A DNA stretch of 64,000 bases from Saprospiraceae bacterium (lineage in GTDB: Bacteria > Bacteroidota > Bacteroidia > Chitinophagales > Saprospiraceae). The stretch is from NCBI GenBank assembly GCA_020631105.1, contig JAHDHW010000003.1, positions 1 to 64,000 on the forward strand. Direction: 5' to 3'. Position numbers and translations under genes: made by a program. Every line of letters begins with the position of its first letter. Position 1 is the first letter of the stretch. Shown here in pieces: positions 9,601-17,631 of the stretch. The notes below the pieces were generated by a model. The model saw only the letters and a list, made by a program, of their open reading frames with translations. It was not told the origin of the DNA and did no database searches.

Positions 9601-9865
9601 TGCATCTTATCTAGCATTGAGAAACATGACTATAGGATATACACTTGACTCAGGACTTGCTAATAAAGTAGGTTTAGGTTCTGTGAGATTATATGTTGCA
9701 GCGACTAACTTATTATATCTAATGGGAGATGATTATACATCGTTTAACCCAGAAGGTGTAGAGATCACAAACGGCGGCTATTTAGGACCAACAACATATG
9801 GAGTACAAGTAGGTGCAAGCCCGGTTGTAAGAAGTTTCACATTCGGTGCAAATGTTAACTTTTAA
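6644..9865 (+). CDS. SusC/RagA-family TonB-dependent outer-membrane transporter
   Basis: This 1073-residue protein has a signal peptide, a CarboxypepD-regulatory-like domain at about residues 40-110 (GVVTSSDEGLPLIGVTITVKG is typical), the SusC signature LDEIVVVGYGV near 115-126, and a plug domain with LKDAASAAIYGSRGANGVI. A long beta-barrel ends in FTFGANVNF, and the final aromatic residue is the usual barrel signal. SusC proteins import oligosaccharides across the outer membrane using TonB energy, with a SusD lid. The following susD gene, PL7 lyase and DEH-pathway genes make alginate oligosaccharides the likely cargo. The length is normal for the family. Confidence 0.95.
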   Translation: MIPKLTNYLNKSFWSSLLMVLLLGLPSLLQGSTSTEAFKPITGVVTSSDEGLPLIGVTITVKGTSTGTITDVNGNYTIDVEEGAILVFSYTGYKNQEIVVDSKTTYDIVLEGDVSLLDEIVVVGYGVRKKSHNTGAIAQVGGADVAAIQAARVDDALAGKLAGVLIQNQDGAPGADPKIQIRAASSISGDSNPLIVVDGYPISGSLATVNPNDIESLEVLKDAASAAIYGSRGANGVILVTTKTGKSGKASFSYDAYVSTSSRYVRDNINPTAGEWANTVENNIANGTFNVSEVEPGILDYRLNALKNSPDVVAVEDWLFRNGNAMSHNFSMSGGTDDVNYFASIGYLDAEGIVITQGFERYNARLNVNAKLGDKFKTGLNFNGFVSDRDIVGHDQRDLLRAYSVHPIYHTAASIAFVQQLDQQAQSLGLSAFDNGFRGGDAPWNNSIYTLEPGMTAQDWHYGRSGNGIGGSGDAGPATKLDNTDRWQKTFFGNISSYLQYSIIDGLDIKTVLGGDIRDTRDFYSRSLEFDSRARTTQTNLDQTDVKRSSVLSETTLNYTKQIDKHDIGAVAGVEFQNFYISGIALDATNIPFGQPLNYALLDPADIAVSERDETISRRSVFGRINYAYDNRYLASISVRRDGDSRFGANNRFETFPAFSVGWNFHNEPFYNSDFLTDVKFRFSRGSLGTTAFLGAYSSLSLLNPQASIFGNAFLIPSDIANPNLTWQTNTETNLGFNLGFLNNRFTFGLDYYTSDIEDILIRQSVSEVLGTTSIALNSGDVTSSGLELELGAAVINTGAFRWNISANLSTVNTEITDLGDLTELAPTIYGQSGRGPVFRNYVGGEIGEMWGLETTGEVEMQYLSNPLEFPGQQSGYSYVVDQNGDGVIDRTRTVAEGGDLVKIGQNTPDFYFGFNTQVTYKEFDLSLQFQGAQGAEVYNIDPLYYGSQWGRSLQANFDADGDGKADHNGQFYGRNRDQADAMIQDASYLALRNMTIGYTLDSGLANKVGLGSVRLYVAATNLLYLMGDDYTSFNPEGVEITNGGYLGPTTYGVQVGASPVVRSFTFGANVNF

Positions 9866-9884
9866 TGAACTAAGCGACGACAAA

Positions 9885-9925
9885 GTTATTCATGAATTCT
9901 TTTGAAAAAATGACTCATGAATAAC
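9885..9925 (+). promoter_or_regulatory. intercistronic stem-loop between susC and susD
   Basis: GTTATTCATGA at 9885-9895 and TCATGAATAAC at 9915-9925 form a perfect 11-bp stem with a 19-nt loop, and no U-tract follows. A stem placed just after the susC stop would stabilise the upstream mRNA or reduce read-through into susD. Confidence 0.5.
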
Positions 9926-9967
9926 GCTGTCAAGCTACTTCAATACTAAATTTTAAATAATAAAATA

Positions 9968-11281
9968 ATGAAAGTATTATATATCATATTAGGGGTAGTG
10001 CTGTTTATGACAGCATGTGATAATGACCTCGAGCAATTTCCAACCAATATCGCGAGTTCAGAATCCTTGACAGATTATGATGGCGTTTTAAATGCTGCAT
10101 ATTTCTACCAACACTCATCGGCTACACCGATGGCTGTAATGGGCGACTTTAGAGCGGATAACGCTTTAATGTTGGAAGCACCATATACGGATTTTGACGT
10201 ATTCGATGCTAATTTACCTTCGATGGGCGATCAGTTTTTCGGGCCTTTGTATTCAGGTTTATACAAGTCAATTTTAAGTGCGAATAACGTAATCGAAAAT
10301 TCTTTAAATGCTACTGAGGTTGCTGAAGCTAAATTTTTGCGCGGCTTATCTTACTTCAAATTAGTGAAAGTATTTGGTGACGTTACGGTAAACTTATCGG
10401 CTTCTCCAAGTACAACAGAAGGTTCTATTTTGGCTAGACAACGATCAGCTGATGTCTATAATAATGTGATCATTCCTGATTTACAAGATGCAGCGGCAGT
10501 TTTGAGTACGGATGTAGGAAGTGGAAGAGCATCTAAGTATGCAGCTCAGGGAATGCTAGGTAAGGTATACATGCAAATGGGGAATTTTAGTAGTGCTGAA
10601 GCACCGCTTGCAGCAGTTGTAAATGGAGCAGAAGCGGCAGGAATTAGCCTGCAAGAAAATTTTGCTGATATTTTTGGGGAAGCAAATGATCTGAATTCAG
10701 AAATCATATACGCAACTCAAATATCAAGTTCTATAAGTGATGAATATGGTTTTTCTGAGTTTTGGTCATGGTCTGGAGGACTTGATACAAAATCTCTTGA
10801 GCCATTAGATATGGATTTAGTGAATGCTTTTGAGGCAAGTCCGGGTGATTTAAGAAGAGCTGTAACTATTGATACCGCTACGATGGCATCTCCTAAATTT
10901 CCTCAGGCAGGAGGTCCTGATCATGATTGGATAGAACTAAGATTAGCGGATGTTATTCTTTTATATGCAGAGGCATTGAATGAGAACGGTTCGGACGCTG
11001 AGACAGTACTTGATTTATTGGACCCTATCCGAACAAGAGCAGGCTTAGAGCCTTTAGATCATACTGTGCTTAACAGCCAGGGTTTAGTTCGACAAGCTAT
11101 TCAGGATGAAAGAAGACTGGAGTTAGCTTTTGAAGGTCAGCGATGGTTTGATTTAGTTAGAACAGGTACCGTTGATGCTGAAATGGGACAAACGATTAGT
11201 AGTAACTATCATGTATTTCCGATTCCGGTTTCAGAGATACTATCTAGCTTTGGGGTAATTACACAAAACGAAGGTTACTAG
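9968..11281 (+). CDS. SusD/RagB-family surface glycan-binding lipoprotein
   Basis: This 437-residue lipoprotein has the lipobox MTAC with lipid-modified Cys17 and the downstream acidic DND that favours surface export in this phylum. The SusD helical repeat core appears in KFLRGLSYFKLVKVFGDV, and the C-terminal signature in ELRLADVILLYAEALNE, IRTRAGLEPL and DERRLELAFEGQRWFDLVRTG. It is somewhat shorter than many SusD proteins (about 500 residues), which suggests a compact glycan-facing loop region. It would cap the preceding SusC and bind alginate oligomers. That substrate is deduced from the locus, not from binding residues. Confidence 0.95.
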   Translation: MKVLYIILGVVLFMTACDNDLEQFPTNIASSESLTDYDGVLNAAYFYQHSSATPMAVMGDFRADNALMLEAPYTDFDVFDANLPSMGDQFFGPLYSGLYKSILSANNVIENSLNATEVAEAKFLRGLSYFKLVKVFGDVTVNLSASPSTTEGSILARQRSADVYNNVIIPDLQDAAAVLSTDVGSGRASKYAAQGMLGKVYMQMGNFSSAEAPLAAVVNGAEAAGISLQENFADIFGEANDLNSEIIYATQISSSISDEYGFSEFWSWSGGLDTKSLEPLDMDLVNAFEASPGDLRRAVTIDTATMASPKFPQAGGPDHDWIELRLADVILLYAEALNENGSDAETVLDLLDPIRTRAGLEPLDHTVLNSQGLVRQAIQDERRLELAFEGQRWFDLVRTGTVDAEMGQTISSNYHVFPIPVSEILSSFGVITQNEGY

Positions 11282-11301
11282 TTATAATTTATCAATAGGT
11301 T

Positions 11302-11327
11302 TTAGGAGCAACTATTGTTGCTCCTAA
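11302..11327 (+). terminator. hairpin downstream of susD
   Basis: TTAGGAGCAAC (11302-11312) and GTTGCTCCTAA (11317-11327) form a perfect 11-bp stem with a four-base loop, 21 bp after the susD stop. No strong T-run follows, so it may terminate weakly or protect the susCD mRNA 3' end. Confidence 0.5.
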
Positions 11328-11668
11328 TCCACCATTGAAGGATGTTGAAATTAGTGAGCCTTAGTGAAGTGAATTTTGCCAAAGGTGTTTTTGTAAATAA
11401 ACCAGTGACTGCAATCAACGGATGCTCATATTGTAAATGCACAGAAAACTAACTAACGAATAAATTAAATTTGGCTGGAGCAAGTAATAATAATATTTGC
11501 TCCACCATATTTGCCCAATATGAGATAGGTTAAGGATTATATTTAAATTAAAATACGAAGTACAATTTTTTAATAATAATGCATTTTCAAATGGTATTAC
11601 GATTACCATAGAAATGCGCTAAGAATAAGTTTCATAAGTAAATTACGGGTATAAGTCAACAATACTCA

Positions 11669-11690
11669 TGGGGGGACTTTTGTCCCCCCA
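11669..11690 (+). terminator. G6/C6 hairpin before the Nramp-like gene
   Basis: TGGGGGGAC (11669-11677), loop TTTT, GTCCCCCCA (11682-11690) is a perfect 9-bp stem with very high GC in an AT-rich region. It ends 62 bp before the transporter start. No T-run follows, so termination versus attenuation or a processing end is open. Confidence 0.5.
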
Positions 11691-11752
11691 ACCCAATTAT
11701 TTATTAAACAACTTTAGATAATCAAAACATCCTGATTCTTTTATTACAACTA

Positions 11753-13018
11753 ATGCCTAAAAGAGAATCCATATTGAGTAAAATTCTTCTTTTCCTTTTA
11801 GGGATAGGTCCTGGTATTTTTGCCATTGGCTATACTATAGGAACGGGAAGTGTTACGTCAATGATTGTGGCAGGGAGTAGTCATGGGATGCAGCTGCTCT
11901 GGGTCTTAGCGCTAAGTTGTTTGTTTTCATGGGTGCTTATGGAAGCTTATGGAAGGTACTATTTGGTAACTGGAGAGACAGCGTTATTTTCTTTTAAAAA
12001 ACATTTGAAATTAGGCCCTGTCATTTCAATTTTAATAATCATTGGAATCACCTTCGGGCAATGGAATTCTTTGATTGGGATATTAGGAATCTCAGCTAAT
12101 GCGATTGTTGAAACCCTGGCCCTTTTTGTTCCTTCAATCAAAGGTAATGAGTATTGGTGGGTTTTGGTGGTAGCAATTTTGGTTATTGCTGGGATGTATA
12201 CTTTGCTGTGGAAAGGAAGTTATTCTATCTTTGAAAAGATACTTGTATTTTTTGTCTCTTTAATGGGACTCTCTTTTTTCTTTTCCCTTTTTGTTGTTTT
12301 GCCTGACCCTGTTGAGGTATTAAATGGGTTTGTACCATCGATTCCAGAAGTAAAAGGAGGTAAAATGTTGGTGGCTGCATTTGTTGGGACCACCATGGCT
12401 GCGGCTACATTTATTTCCAGGCCACTCTTTATTCAAGGGAAAGGTTGGACCATAGATAATCTGAACGAACAACGAAAGGATGCACTTTGGGCTGCTGTTC
12501 TGATTTTTATTATTAGTGCATCAATTATGGCCGTAGCAATGGCTGCATTTTATCATGATGGTAAAGTGGTCAATAAAGTATTGGATATGGTTTATGCTCT
12601 TGAGCCTATCGCAGGAAGGTTTTCGATTGCGTTATTTTTTATGGGGACATTAGCGGCGGGCTTATCTTCAGTATTCCCTATTCTAATGATTGCACCTTTG
12701 ATGATTGCCGATTATCAACAAGGAAAACTAGATACATCTTCTAAACAATTTAAAATATTGACTGGCATCGCTTGTCTTATTGGATTGGCGGTTCCAATTT
12801 TTGGAGCAAACCCTATCCAAGCTCAAATATTAACACAAGTATTTAATGTCTTTGTGCTCCCTTTGGTAATTATTGGAATTATGATTCTAATCAATAGAAA
12901 AGATCTTATGGGAGTACAAAAAGCAGGGTATTTGTTAAACGCTGGGATGAGCCTGGCCTTACTTTTTGCTTGCATCATATCGTATAATGGAGTTTTAGCG
13001 ATCTGGGAAACAATATAA
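11753..13018 (+). CDS. Nramp-fold membrane transporter lacking the metal-binding motifs
   Basis: This 421-residue protein has about eleven hydrophobic segments and aligns by eye with Nramp/MntH proteins from TM1 (IGPGIFAIGYTIGTG) onwards. The metal ligands are absent. The TM1 DPGN motif is replaced, with Ile29 and Gly32 at the Asp and Asn positions. The TM6 MPH motif is replaced by three alanines around residues 216-218 (GTTMAAATFISRP). Known Nramp metal transport needs those residues, so manganese or iron transport is unlikely. The gene lies between susD and the PL7 lyase, 61 bp from the latter, so a role in moving a uronate, DEH or another organic product of alginate breakdown is a reasonable guess. 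Automatic annotation would probably call it a divalent metal transporter. Confidence 0.75.
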   Translation: MPKRESILSKILLFLLGIGPGIFAIGYTIGTGSVTSMIVAGSSHGMQLLWVLALSCLFSWVLMEAYGRYYLVTGETALFSFKKHLKLGPVISILIIIGITFGQWNSLIGILGISANAIVETLALFVPSIKGNEYWWVLVVAILVIAGMYTLLWKGSYSIFEKILVFFVSLMGLSFFFSLFVVLPDPVEVLNGFVPSIPEVKGGKMLVAAFVGTTMAAATFISRPLFIQGKGWTIDNLNEQRKDALWAAVLIFIISASIMAVAMAAFYHDGKVVNKVLDMVYALEPIAGRFSIALFFMGTLAAGLSSVFPILMIAPLMIADYQQGKLDTSSKQFKILTGIACLIGLAVPIFGANPIQAQILTQVFNVFVLPLVIIGIMILINRKDLMGVQKAGYLLNAGMSLALLFACIISYNGVLAIWETI

Positions 13019-13079
13019 TTTAGTATTGCGATTGCACACTCTTTAAAAGTGTTAAGAGAAAGGATTGAAATCAAAAAAC

Positions 13080-15119
13080 ATGAATAAAAATATTATTACT
13101 GTACTAATTGCATTTATAGGATTGAGTATTTGCTTGGTGCTAAATAGCTGTTCCAATGTTGACAATGATTCTAATAAAAAAGAAGATCAAAAAACTATTT
13201 ACCCAAGTAATGTGATTGCATTCTTTGAGCAGTGGAATTTAATTTTAGGGGATGGTTCAAATGCTGGTCAAGCTGTCAATGTGGAGCATAAAGATTTTTT
13301 CTATGCTGCAAATGATGGTGAAAACGATTGGGTAGTTTTTAAAACGCCTAACGCAGGGAACACTCATGGAACCTCAAATAATACAAGAACAGAATTAGCG
13401 CAGTTGAAAAAATGGTCTCCTATGACTGATGCTAAAATGGAAGCTACGCTTAAGGTAGTAAACGTATCCACTACTGGTGATGCCAGAGTAGCGTCTACAT
13501 ACTCTGTAGTCATTGGGCAGATTCATAGCGCAGACGGTCATGAGAATGAACCGCTTAAAATATTTTACAAAAAATTCCCTGGACATAGTAAAGGCTCTGT
13601 CTTTTGGAACTATGAAATCAATACAGCAGGCGATGATAATTCTGGAAGATGGGATTATTCCTACCCCATTTGGGGTTATGATTTCTCTGTAGTTGGGACT
13701 GGAGAAAATGATTTTCCACCAGAACCAGAAGACGGAATTGAATTAGGAGAAGAAATAACTTACGAAGTAGAAATTAAGGATGGGATTATGAACCTTAAAT
13801 TCACTAGTGAGGGCCATGAAACGAAAACCTTTACTAAAAACCTGATCACTTCTGAATACGCAAAACGCTCAGACATTCCGGAGCAAGTTGAGAATTTGTT
13901 TGTACCTATAGGTCAAGATGGTGTGGAGCGTGAAAATGCTTATACCGAAGAAGGATTATTTTTTAAACTTGGGTGTTACAACCAAACAAACGGAAAAGAT
14001 CCTAAAGTAAATAAAGTCTGGTGCTCTGGCGCCGAAACACATGGTGGGGATATTCAAAAACAATATGCGGATGGAAATTACGCTGAAGTTTGGTTTAAAT
14101 CAGCAAGCATCTCAGTCAGTGATGATGCTATATCAAACGCAGGATATTTCCAGGCTAATGATGGCTTAAGCAAAAAAGTAGTTTACCCTAATGAGGTTAT
14201 ACCTTTTATGGATAAATTTAAAATGTTGATGGGAGACGGAACAAATGTGGAAGACCTTACGGAATTTGAACACAAAGATTTTTTCTATACCGTCATTGAT
14301 GGCACTAGACGGTGGGTAGTCTACAAAACACCTAATTCAGGAGTAACTTCAAAAAACTCCAGCAATACTAGAACGGAGTTACACGAGAAAAGAGATTGGG
14401 TACCTGAGCAAGGAGGAAAGCTCACGGGTACCTGTAAAGTCATGCAGGTCTCTACCTCAGGTGACGCCAGAGTTGCCGCGTCTTACTCAACAGTAGTTGG
14501 GCAGATACATAGTGGCGAAGGACACGAAAATGAACCCTTAAAAATATTTTACAAAAAATTCCCGGGGCATACGAAAGGGTCCGTCTTTTGGAATTATGAA
14601 ATCAATACCGCAGGTGATGATAACTCTGGAAGATGGGATTACTCTAGTGCAGTTTGGGGCTATGATATGTCAGTCATTGGAACAAGCAAAGAGGACTACC
14701 CTGCTGAACCAACAGACGGAATAGAATTAGGTGAAGAGTTTAGTTATGAAGTGAATGTATATAAAGGTATCATGTATCTTACTTTTGAGAGTGAAGGCCA
14801 TGAAACAAAAACCTTTACTAAAAACTTGATCGAATCTGAATACACCAACCCCTCAGATCTTCCTGATCAAGTTAAAAAACTATTCGTACCAATTGGACAA
14901 GATGGAACCGAACGTGCTACGGCCTATAAAGGAGAATTGAATTATTTCAAACAAGGAGCTTATAACCAAACCAATGGAAAAGCTCCTGAAACAAATATGG
15001 TCTGGTGTGCAGGTGCAGAAACCTATGGCGGAGATATAGCTAAACAATATGAAAATGGTTGCTATACAGAGGTTTGGTTTAGAGAAGCTACTGTTGGCCC
15101 AGGGACAGCACCGAAATAG
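13080..15119 (+). CDS. alginate lyase lipoprotein with two tandem PL7 domains
   Basis: This 679-residue protein starts at ATG 13080; an upstream in-frame TTG at 13065 is less likely because the signal sequence follows the ATG directly. The lipobox LNSC gives lipidated Cys24. Two homologous PL7 (alginate lyase 2) domains span about residues 41-340 and 368-675. Each has the three family motifs: RTEL (~103 and ~431), QIH (~146 and ~474) and FFKLGCYNQ or YFKQGAYNQ (~294 and ~622). Both therefore appear catalytically complete. PL7 enzymes cleave alginate by beta-elimination to unsaturated oligouronates. DNA identity between the halves is high in stretches, pointing to an internal duplication. Surface or periplasmic anchoring is expected. 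Specificity for M or G blocks cannot be read with certainty, although QIH is usually linked to poly-G activity. Confidence 0.9.
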   Translation: MNKNIITVLIAFIGLSICLVLNSCSNVDNDSNKKEDQKTIYPSNVIAFFEQWNLILGDGSNAGQAVNVEHKDFFYAANDGENDWVVFKTPNAGNTHGTSNNTRTELAQLKKWSPMTDAKMEATLKVVNVSTTGDARVASTYSVVIGQIHSADGHENEPLKIFYKKFPGHSKGSVFWNYEINTAGDDNSGRWDYSYPIWGYDFSVVGTGENDFPPEPEDGIELGEEITYEVEIKDGIMNLKFTSEGHETKTFTKNLITSEYAKRSDIPEQVENLFVPIGQDGVERENAYTEEGLFFKLGCYNQTNGKDPKVNKVWCSGAETHGGDIQKQYADGNYAEVWFKSASISVSDDAISNAGYFQANDGLSKKVVYPNEVIPFMDKFKMLMGDGTNVEDLTEFEHKDFFYTVIDGTRRWVVYKTPNSGVTSKNSSNTRTELHEKRDWVPEQGGKLTGTCKVMQVSTSGDARVAASYSTVVGQIHSGEGHENEPLKIFYKKFPGHTKGSVFWNYEINTAGDDNSGRWDYSSAVWGYDMSVIGTSKEDYPAEPTDGIELGEEFSYEVNVYKGIMYLTFESEGHETKTFTKNLIESEYTNPSDLPDQVKKLFVPIGQDGTERATAYKGELNYFKQGAYNQTNGKAPETNMVWCAGAETYGGDIAKQYENGCYTEVWFREATVGPGTAPK

Positions 15120-15172
15120 TATGAAAAATAGAATTATTAGATCTATAAAATTTTAAGTAAAAAATAAAAAAC

Positions 15173-15514
15173 ATGGTAAAAGCATCTAAAGAATTCTTCT
15201 TCCAGGAAGAACAAGAATGGGAACAAGTAGACCCATTACTTCGCAGACAAATTCATGGTTATGATGATAAAATAATGCTGGTCATTGCTGATTTCAAAGC
15301 AGGTGGTGTAGGCCAGTTGCATAATCACCATCATTCTCAGGTAACCTATGTCGAAAGTGGTGAGTTTGAAATGACGATTGGCGATGAAGTTAAAACGATT
15401 AAAGGTGGAGACTCCTACTATATCCCTCCTATGGTGATGCATGGATGCACATGTATAAAGGCTGGGAAATTAATAGATGTCTTTAGTCCAATGAGAGAAG
15501 ATTTTTTAGAGTAA
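15173..15514 (+). CDS. kdgF: KdgF-like cupin
   Basis: This 113-residue single-domain cupin has metal ligands in GQLHNHHHSQVTYVESGEFE and a second motif YYIPPMVMHGCTC. The size and order match KdgF, which opens unsaturated monouronates to 4-deoxy-L-erythro-5-hexoseulose uronate (DEH) in alginate and pectin catabolism. It has no signal peptide, so it would work in the cytosol. It lies between the PL7 lyase and the MFS transporter in one tight gene run. The symbol rests on motif pattern plus context, since other small cupins look alike. Confidence 0.8.
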   Translation: MVKASKEFFFQEEQEWEQVDPLLRRQIHGYDDKIMLVIADFKAGGVGQLHNHHHSQVTYVESGEFEMTIGDEVKTIKGGDSYYIPPMVMHGCTCIKAGKLIDVFSPMREDFLE

Positions 15515-15541
15515 GAAATACACATAACGAAAAACCGAATC

Positions 15542-16828
15542 ATGAAATTTAAAGGATTAAGATGGTGGGTCATAGGACTGATTGCTTTAGCTGCTGTTAT
15601 CAATTATATTGATAGGCAAGCTTTTTCAGTGTTATGGGAGTCAAGTATCGGAGAGGAAATGTATCCAGACCTAAATGCAGACGAAAGAGCAGAGATATAT
15701 GCTAAAATCGGAACAGCCTTTATTTTAGCTTATGCTTTTGGGCAAATGCTTTTTGGGCGGATATTTGATAAACTCGGAACCCGAATAGGTTTTGTACTTT
15801 CCTTAGGATTTTGGTCTCTGGCAACGGCAATGCATGCCTTTGCAAAAGGACTGGTAAGCTTCTCTGCAATGAGAGTTTTACTTGGCTTATCGGAGGCTGG
15901 TAACTGGCCCGGGGCCGCCAAAGGAAATGCAGAATGGTTTCCAACTGATGAACGAGCTGTTGCTCAAGGTATATTTAATTTTGGAGCCTCTTTTGGCGCT
16001 ATGATATCTATTCCAGTAATTGCTATCTTAGCATTAAATTATTCCTGGCAAACAATATTTATCATGATCGGGGTCGCTGGTCTTTTATGGCTTATCCCTT
16101 GGTGGATAATGGTCAAAGCACCACCTAAGGAACACCCATGGTTAACACAAAAAGAAAAAGATTATATTCTAGGAGGCCAACAAAATGAAAGCCTTGATAA
16201 TGCAGATGAAAAAAGCCAAAGTATTGGTCAGATTTTAAGCAAGAAAGAAAGCTGGGGGGTAATAATCGCTTCTGCAGCTATTGATCCAATCTGGTGGTTA
16301 TTTGTTATTTGGATACCTAACTATTTAACTCAGGTATATGACATGGATGTTAAGGGTATTGCAATCTACGGATGGGTGCCTTTCTTCGGAGCAATGCTTG
16401 GTGCTTGGTTTGGAGGTTTAATAGCAAAATATTTTTTCAACAAAGGGTGGGATGTCAATAAAGTACGAAAGACGACCATCGCAATAGGCTGTGCCATTAT
16501 GTTACCATCATTATTGGCGATGAGTTCTCCGGGGTCTCCTGTAATTGCTGTCATTATTATGGCCGTCATCCTTTTTGGTTTTCAAACCGCAATTGGTAAT
16601 ATTCAAACCTTGCCAAGTGATTTGTTAAGTGGAAAGTCTGTTGGAACATTATCTGGACTTTCGGGTATGGCTGCAAAATTGGCTGCAGCTGGTCTTACAA
16701 GAGTTGTCCCTATAATTGTAGTAAGCTTTAATTACTCAGCGGTATTTATCATTGGTGCCATTCTAGTGACAATAGTAATCGCTAGTATTTGGCTTTTATG
16801 TCCTAGAATCGAACCAATAAAAAATTAA
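15542..16828 (+). CDS. MFS transporter, hexuronate (ExuT/ACS) type
   Basis: This 428-residue major facilitator protein has twelve predicted membrane segments. It shows NYIDRQAFSVL in TM1 and GRIFDKLGTRIGF in the loop between TM2 and TM3, both typical of the anion:cation symporter group that includes ExuT. A further motif, GLSEAGNWPGAAK, is characteristic of that group. Members take up hexuronates and related sugar acids with protons. Inside this operon the expected cargo is monomeric unsaturated uronate or DEH crossing the inner membrane. It starts 27 bp after kdgF. Confidence 0.85.
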   Translation: MKFKGLRWWVIGLIALAAVINYIDRQAFSVLWESSIGEEMYPDLNADERAEIYAKIGTAFILAYAFGQMLFGRIFDKLGTRIGFVLSLGFWSLATAMHAFAKGLVSFSAMRVLLGLSEAGNWPGAAKGNAEWFPTDERAVAQGIFNFGASFGAMISIPVIAILALNYSWQTIFIMIGVAGLLWLIPWWIMVKAPPKEHPWLTQKEKDYILGGQQNESLDNADEKSQSIGQILSKKESWGVIIASAAIDPIWWLFVIWIPNYLTQVYDMDVKGIAIYGWVPFFGAMLGAWFGGLIAKYFFNKGWDVNKVRKTTIAIGCAIMLPSLLAMSSPGSPVIAVIIMAVILFGFQTAIGNIQTLPSDLLSGKSVGTLSGLSGMAAKLAAAGLTRVVPIIVVSFNYSAVFIIGAILVTIVIASIWLLCPRIEPIKN

Positions 16829-16846
16829 AAAATTAAATAAATAATT

Positions 16847-17605
16847 ATGAATAGTAAGAAAGTAGCTATTGTAACTGGCGCCACCACAGGTATTGGTTTC
16901 GCAGTAGCAAAAAGATTAGGAAAAGACGGATTTAGTATAGCCCTAAACGGGATTAATGACGAAGAAGGAGCTCAAAGAGTCGAAGAACTCAAAGCAGAAG
17001 GTATCGATGCAGAATACTTTGGGTTTGATGTTACCAAAGAAGATGCGGTAACTGAAAATATCGTCCGAATCGGTGAAAAACATGGAAAAATTGACGTGCT
17101 CGTAAATAACGCCGGTGGCCTGGGAGGAAGATCCAGGTTTGAAGATATGACTACAGAGTTTTACAGATTTGTCATGGCATTAAACTTAGACTCTGTATTT
17201 TTTGCTTCAAGAGCAGCAATACCATTCCTTAAAAAAGGAGATAATCCAACGATTATTAATTACACCTCGAATGCAGGTTGGAATGCCGGAGGACCAGGTG
17301 CTGGAATTTACGGAACCTCCAAAGCTGGCGTTCATACCATTACCAGAGCACTTGCAAAAGATTTGGCGGAGTATGGCATCAGAGTAAATGCAGTTTCACC
17401 AGGTACAATTGACACTGATTTTCACAAGCAAATTAAATCAACGAAACCAGAAGTCTTTGCTTCCTGGGCGAATAATATTATGCTAAAAAGATTAGGCCAG
17501 CCAGAAGATGTCGCTGGTGTAGTTTCTTTCTTAGCCAGTAAAGATGCATCTTTCCTAACTGCAGAAACAATCCAGGTAGGTGGGGGTCAAGCTTTAGGAA
17601 TCTAA
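16847..17605 (+). CDS. short-chain dehydrogenase/reductase, candidate DEH reductase (1)
   Basis: This 252-residue classical SDR has the cofactor motif TGATTGIG (residues ~9-16), NNAGG near 89, and a catalytic Ser in NYTSNAG followed by YGTSK. It lies in the operon exactly where DEH must be reduced to 2-keto-3-deoxygluconate. The segment after the second strand reads ALNGIND, lacking an obvious arginine for NADP phosphate. A second SDR follows after 26 bp. Which of the two is the main DEH reductase cannot be decided here; 3-hydroxyacyl or sugar dehydrogenases share the same motifs. Confidence 0.85.
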   Translation: MNSKKVAIVTGATTGIGFAVAKRLGKDGFSIALNGINDEEGAQRVEELKAEGIDAEYFGFDVTKEDAVTENIVRIGEKHGKIDVLVNNAGGLGGRSRFEDMTTEFYRFVMALNLDSVFFASRAAIPFLKKGDNPTIINYTSNAGWNAGGPGAGIYGTSKAGVHTITRALAKDLAEYGIRVNAVSPGTIDTDFHKQIKSTKPEVFASWANNIMLKRLGQPEDVAGVVSFLASKDASFLTAETIQVGGGQALGI

Positions 17606-17631
17606 TTTTAAAACCTATTCAAAAAACTGTC

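Larger units (their letters stand above)
11282..11752. other. 471-bp leader-like intergenic region with three hairpins
   Basis: No coding sequence is convincing here. Three stem-loops lie at 11302-11327, 11476-11504 and 11669-11690. The first two use the same arms (GGAGCAA and TTGCTCC), so alternative long-range pairing between them is possible. The region separates the susCD pair from the transporter/lyase operon. Confidence 0.55.

Noticed and set aside
11415-11609. 64-codon minus-strand frame in the hairpin region
   Set aside because: AT-rich composition and overlap with stem-loops; no start signal or conserved pattern.
11753-13018. Divalent metal (Mn/Fe) transporter call
   Set aside because: The fold matches Nramp, but all the expected ligands in TM1 and TM6 are replaced, so the usual substrate call is not supported.
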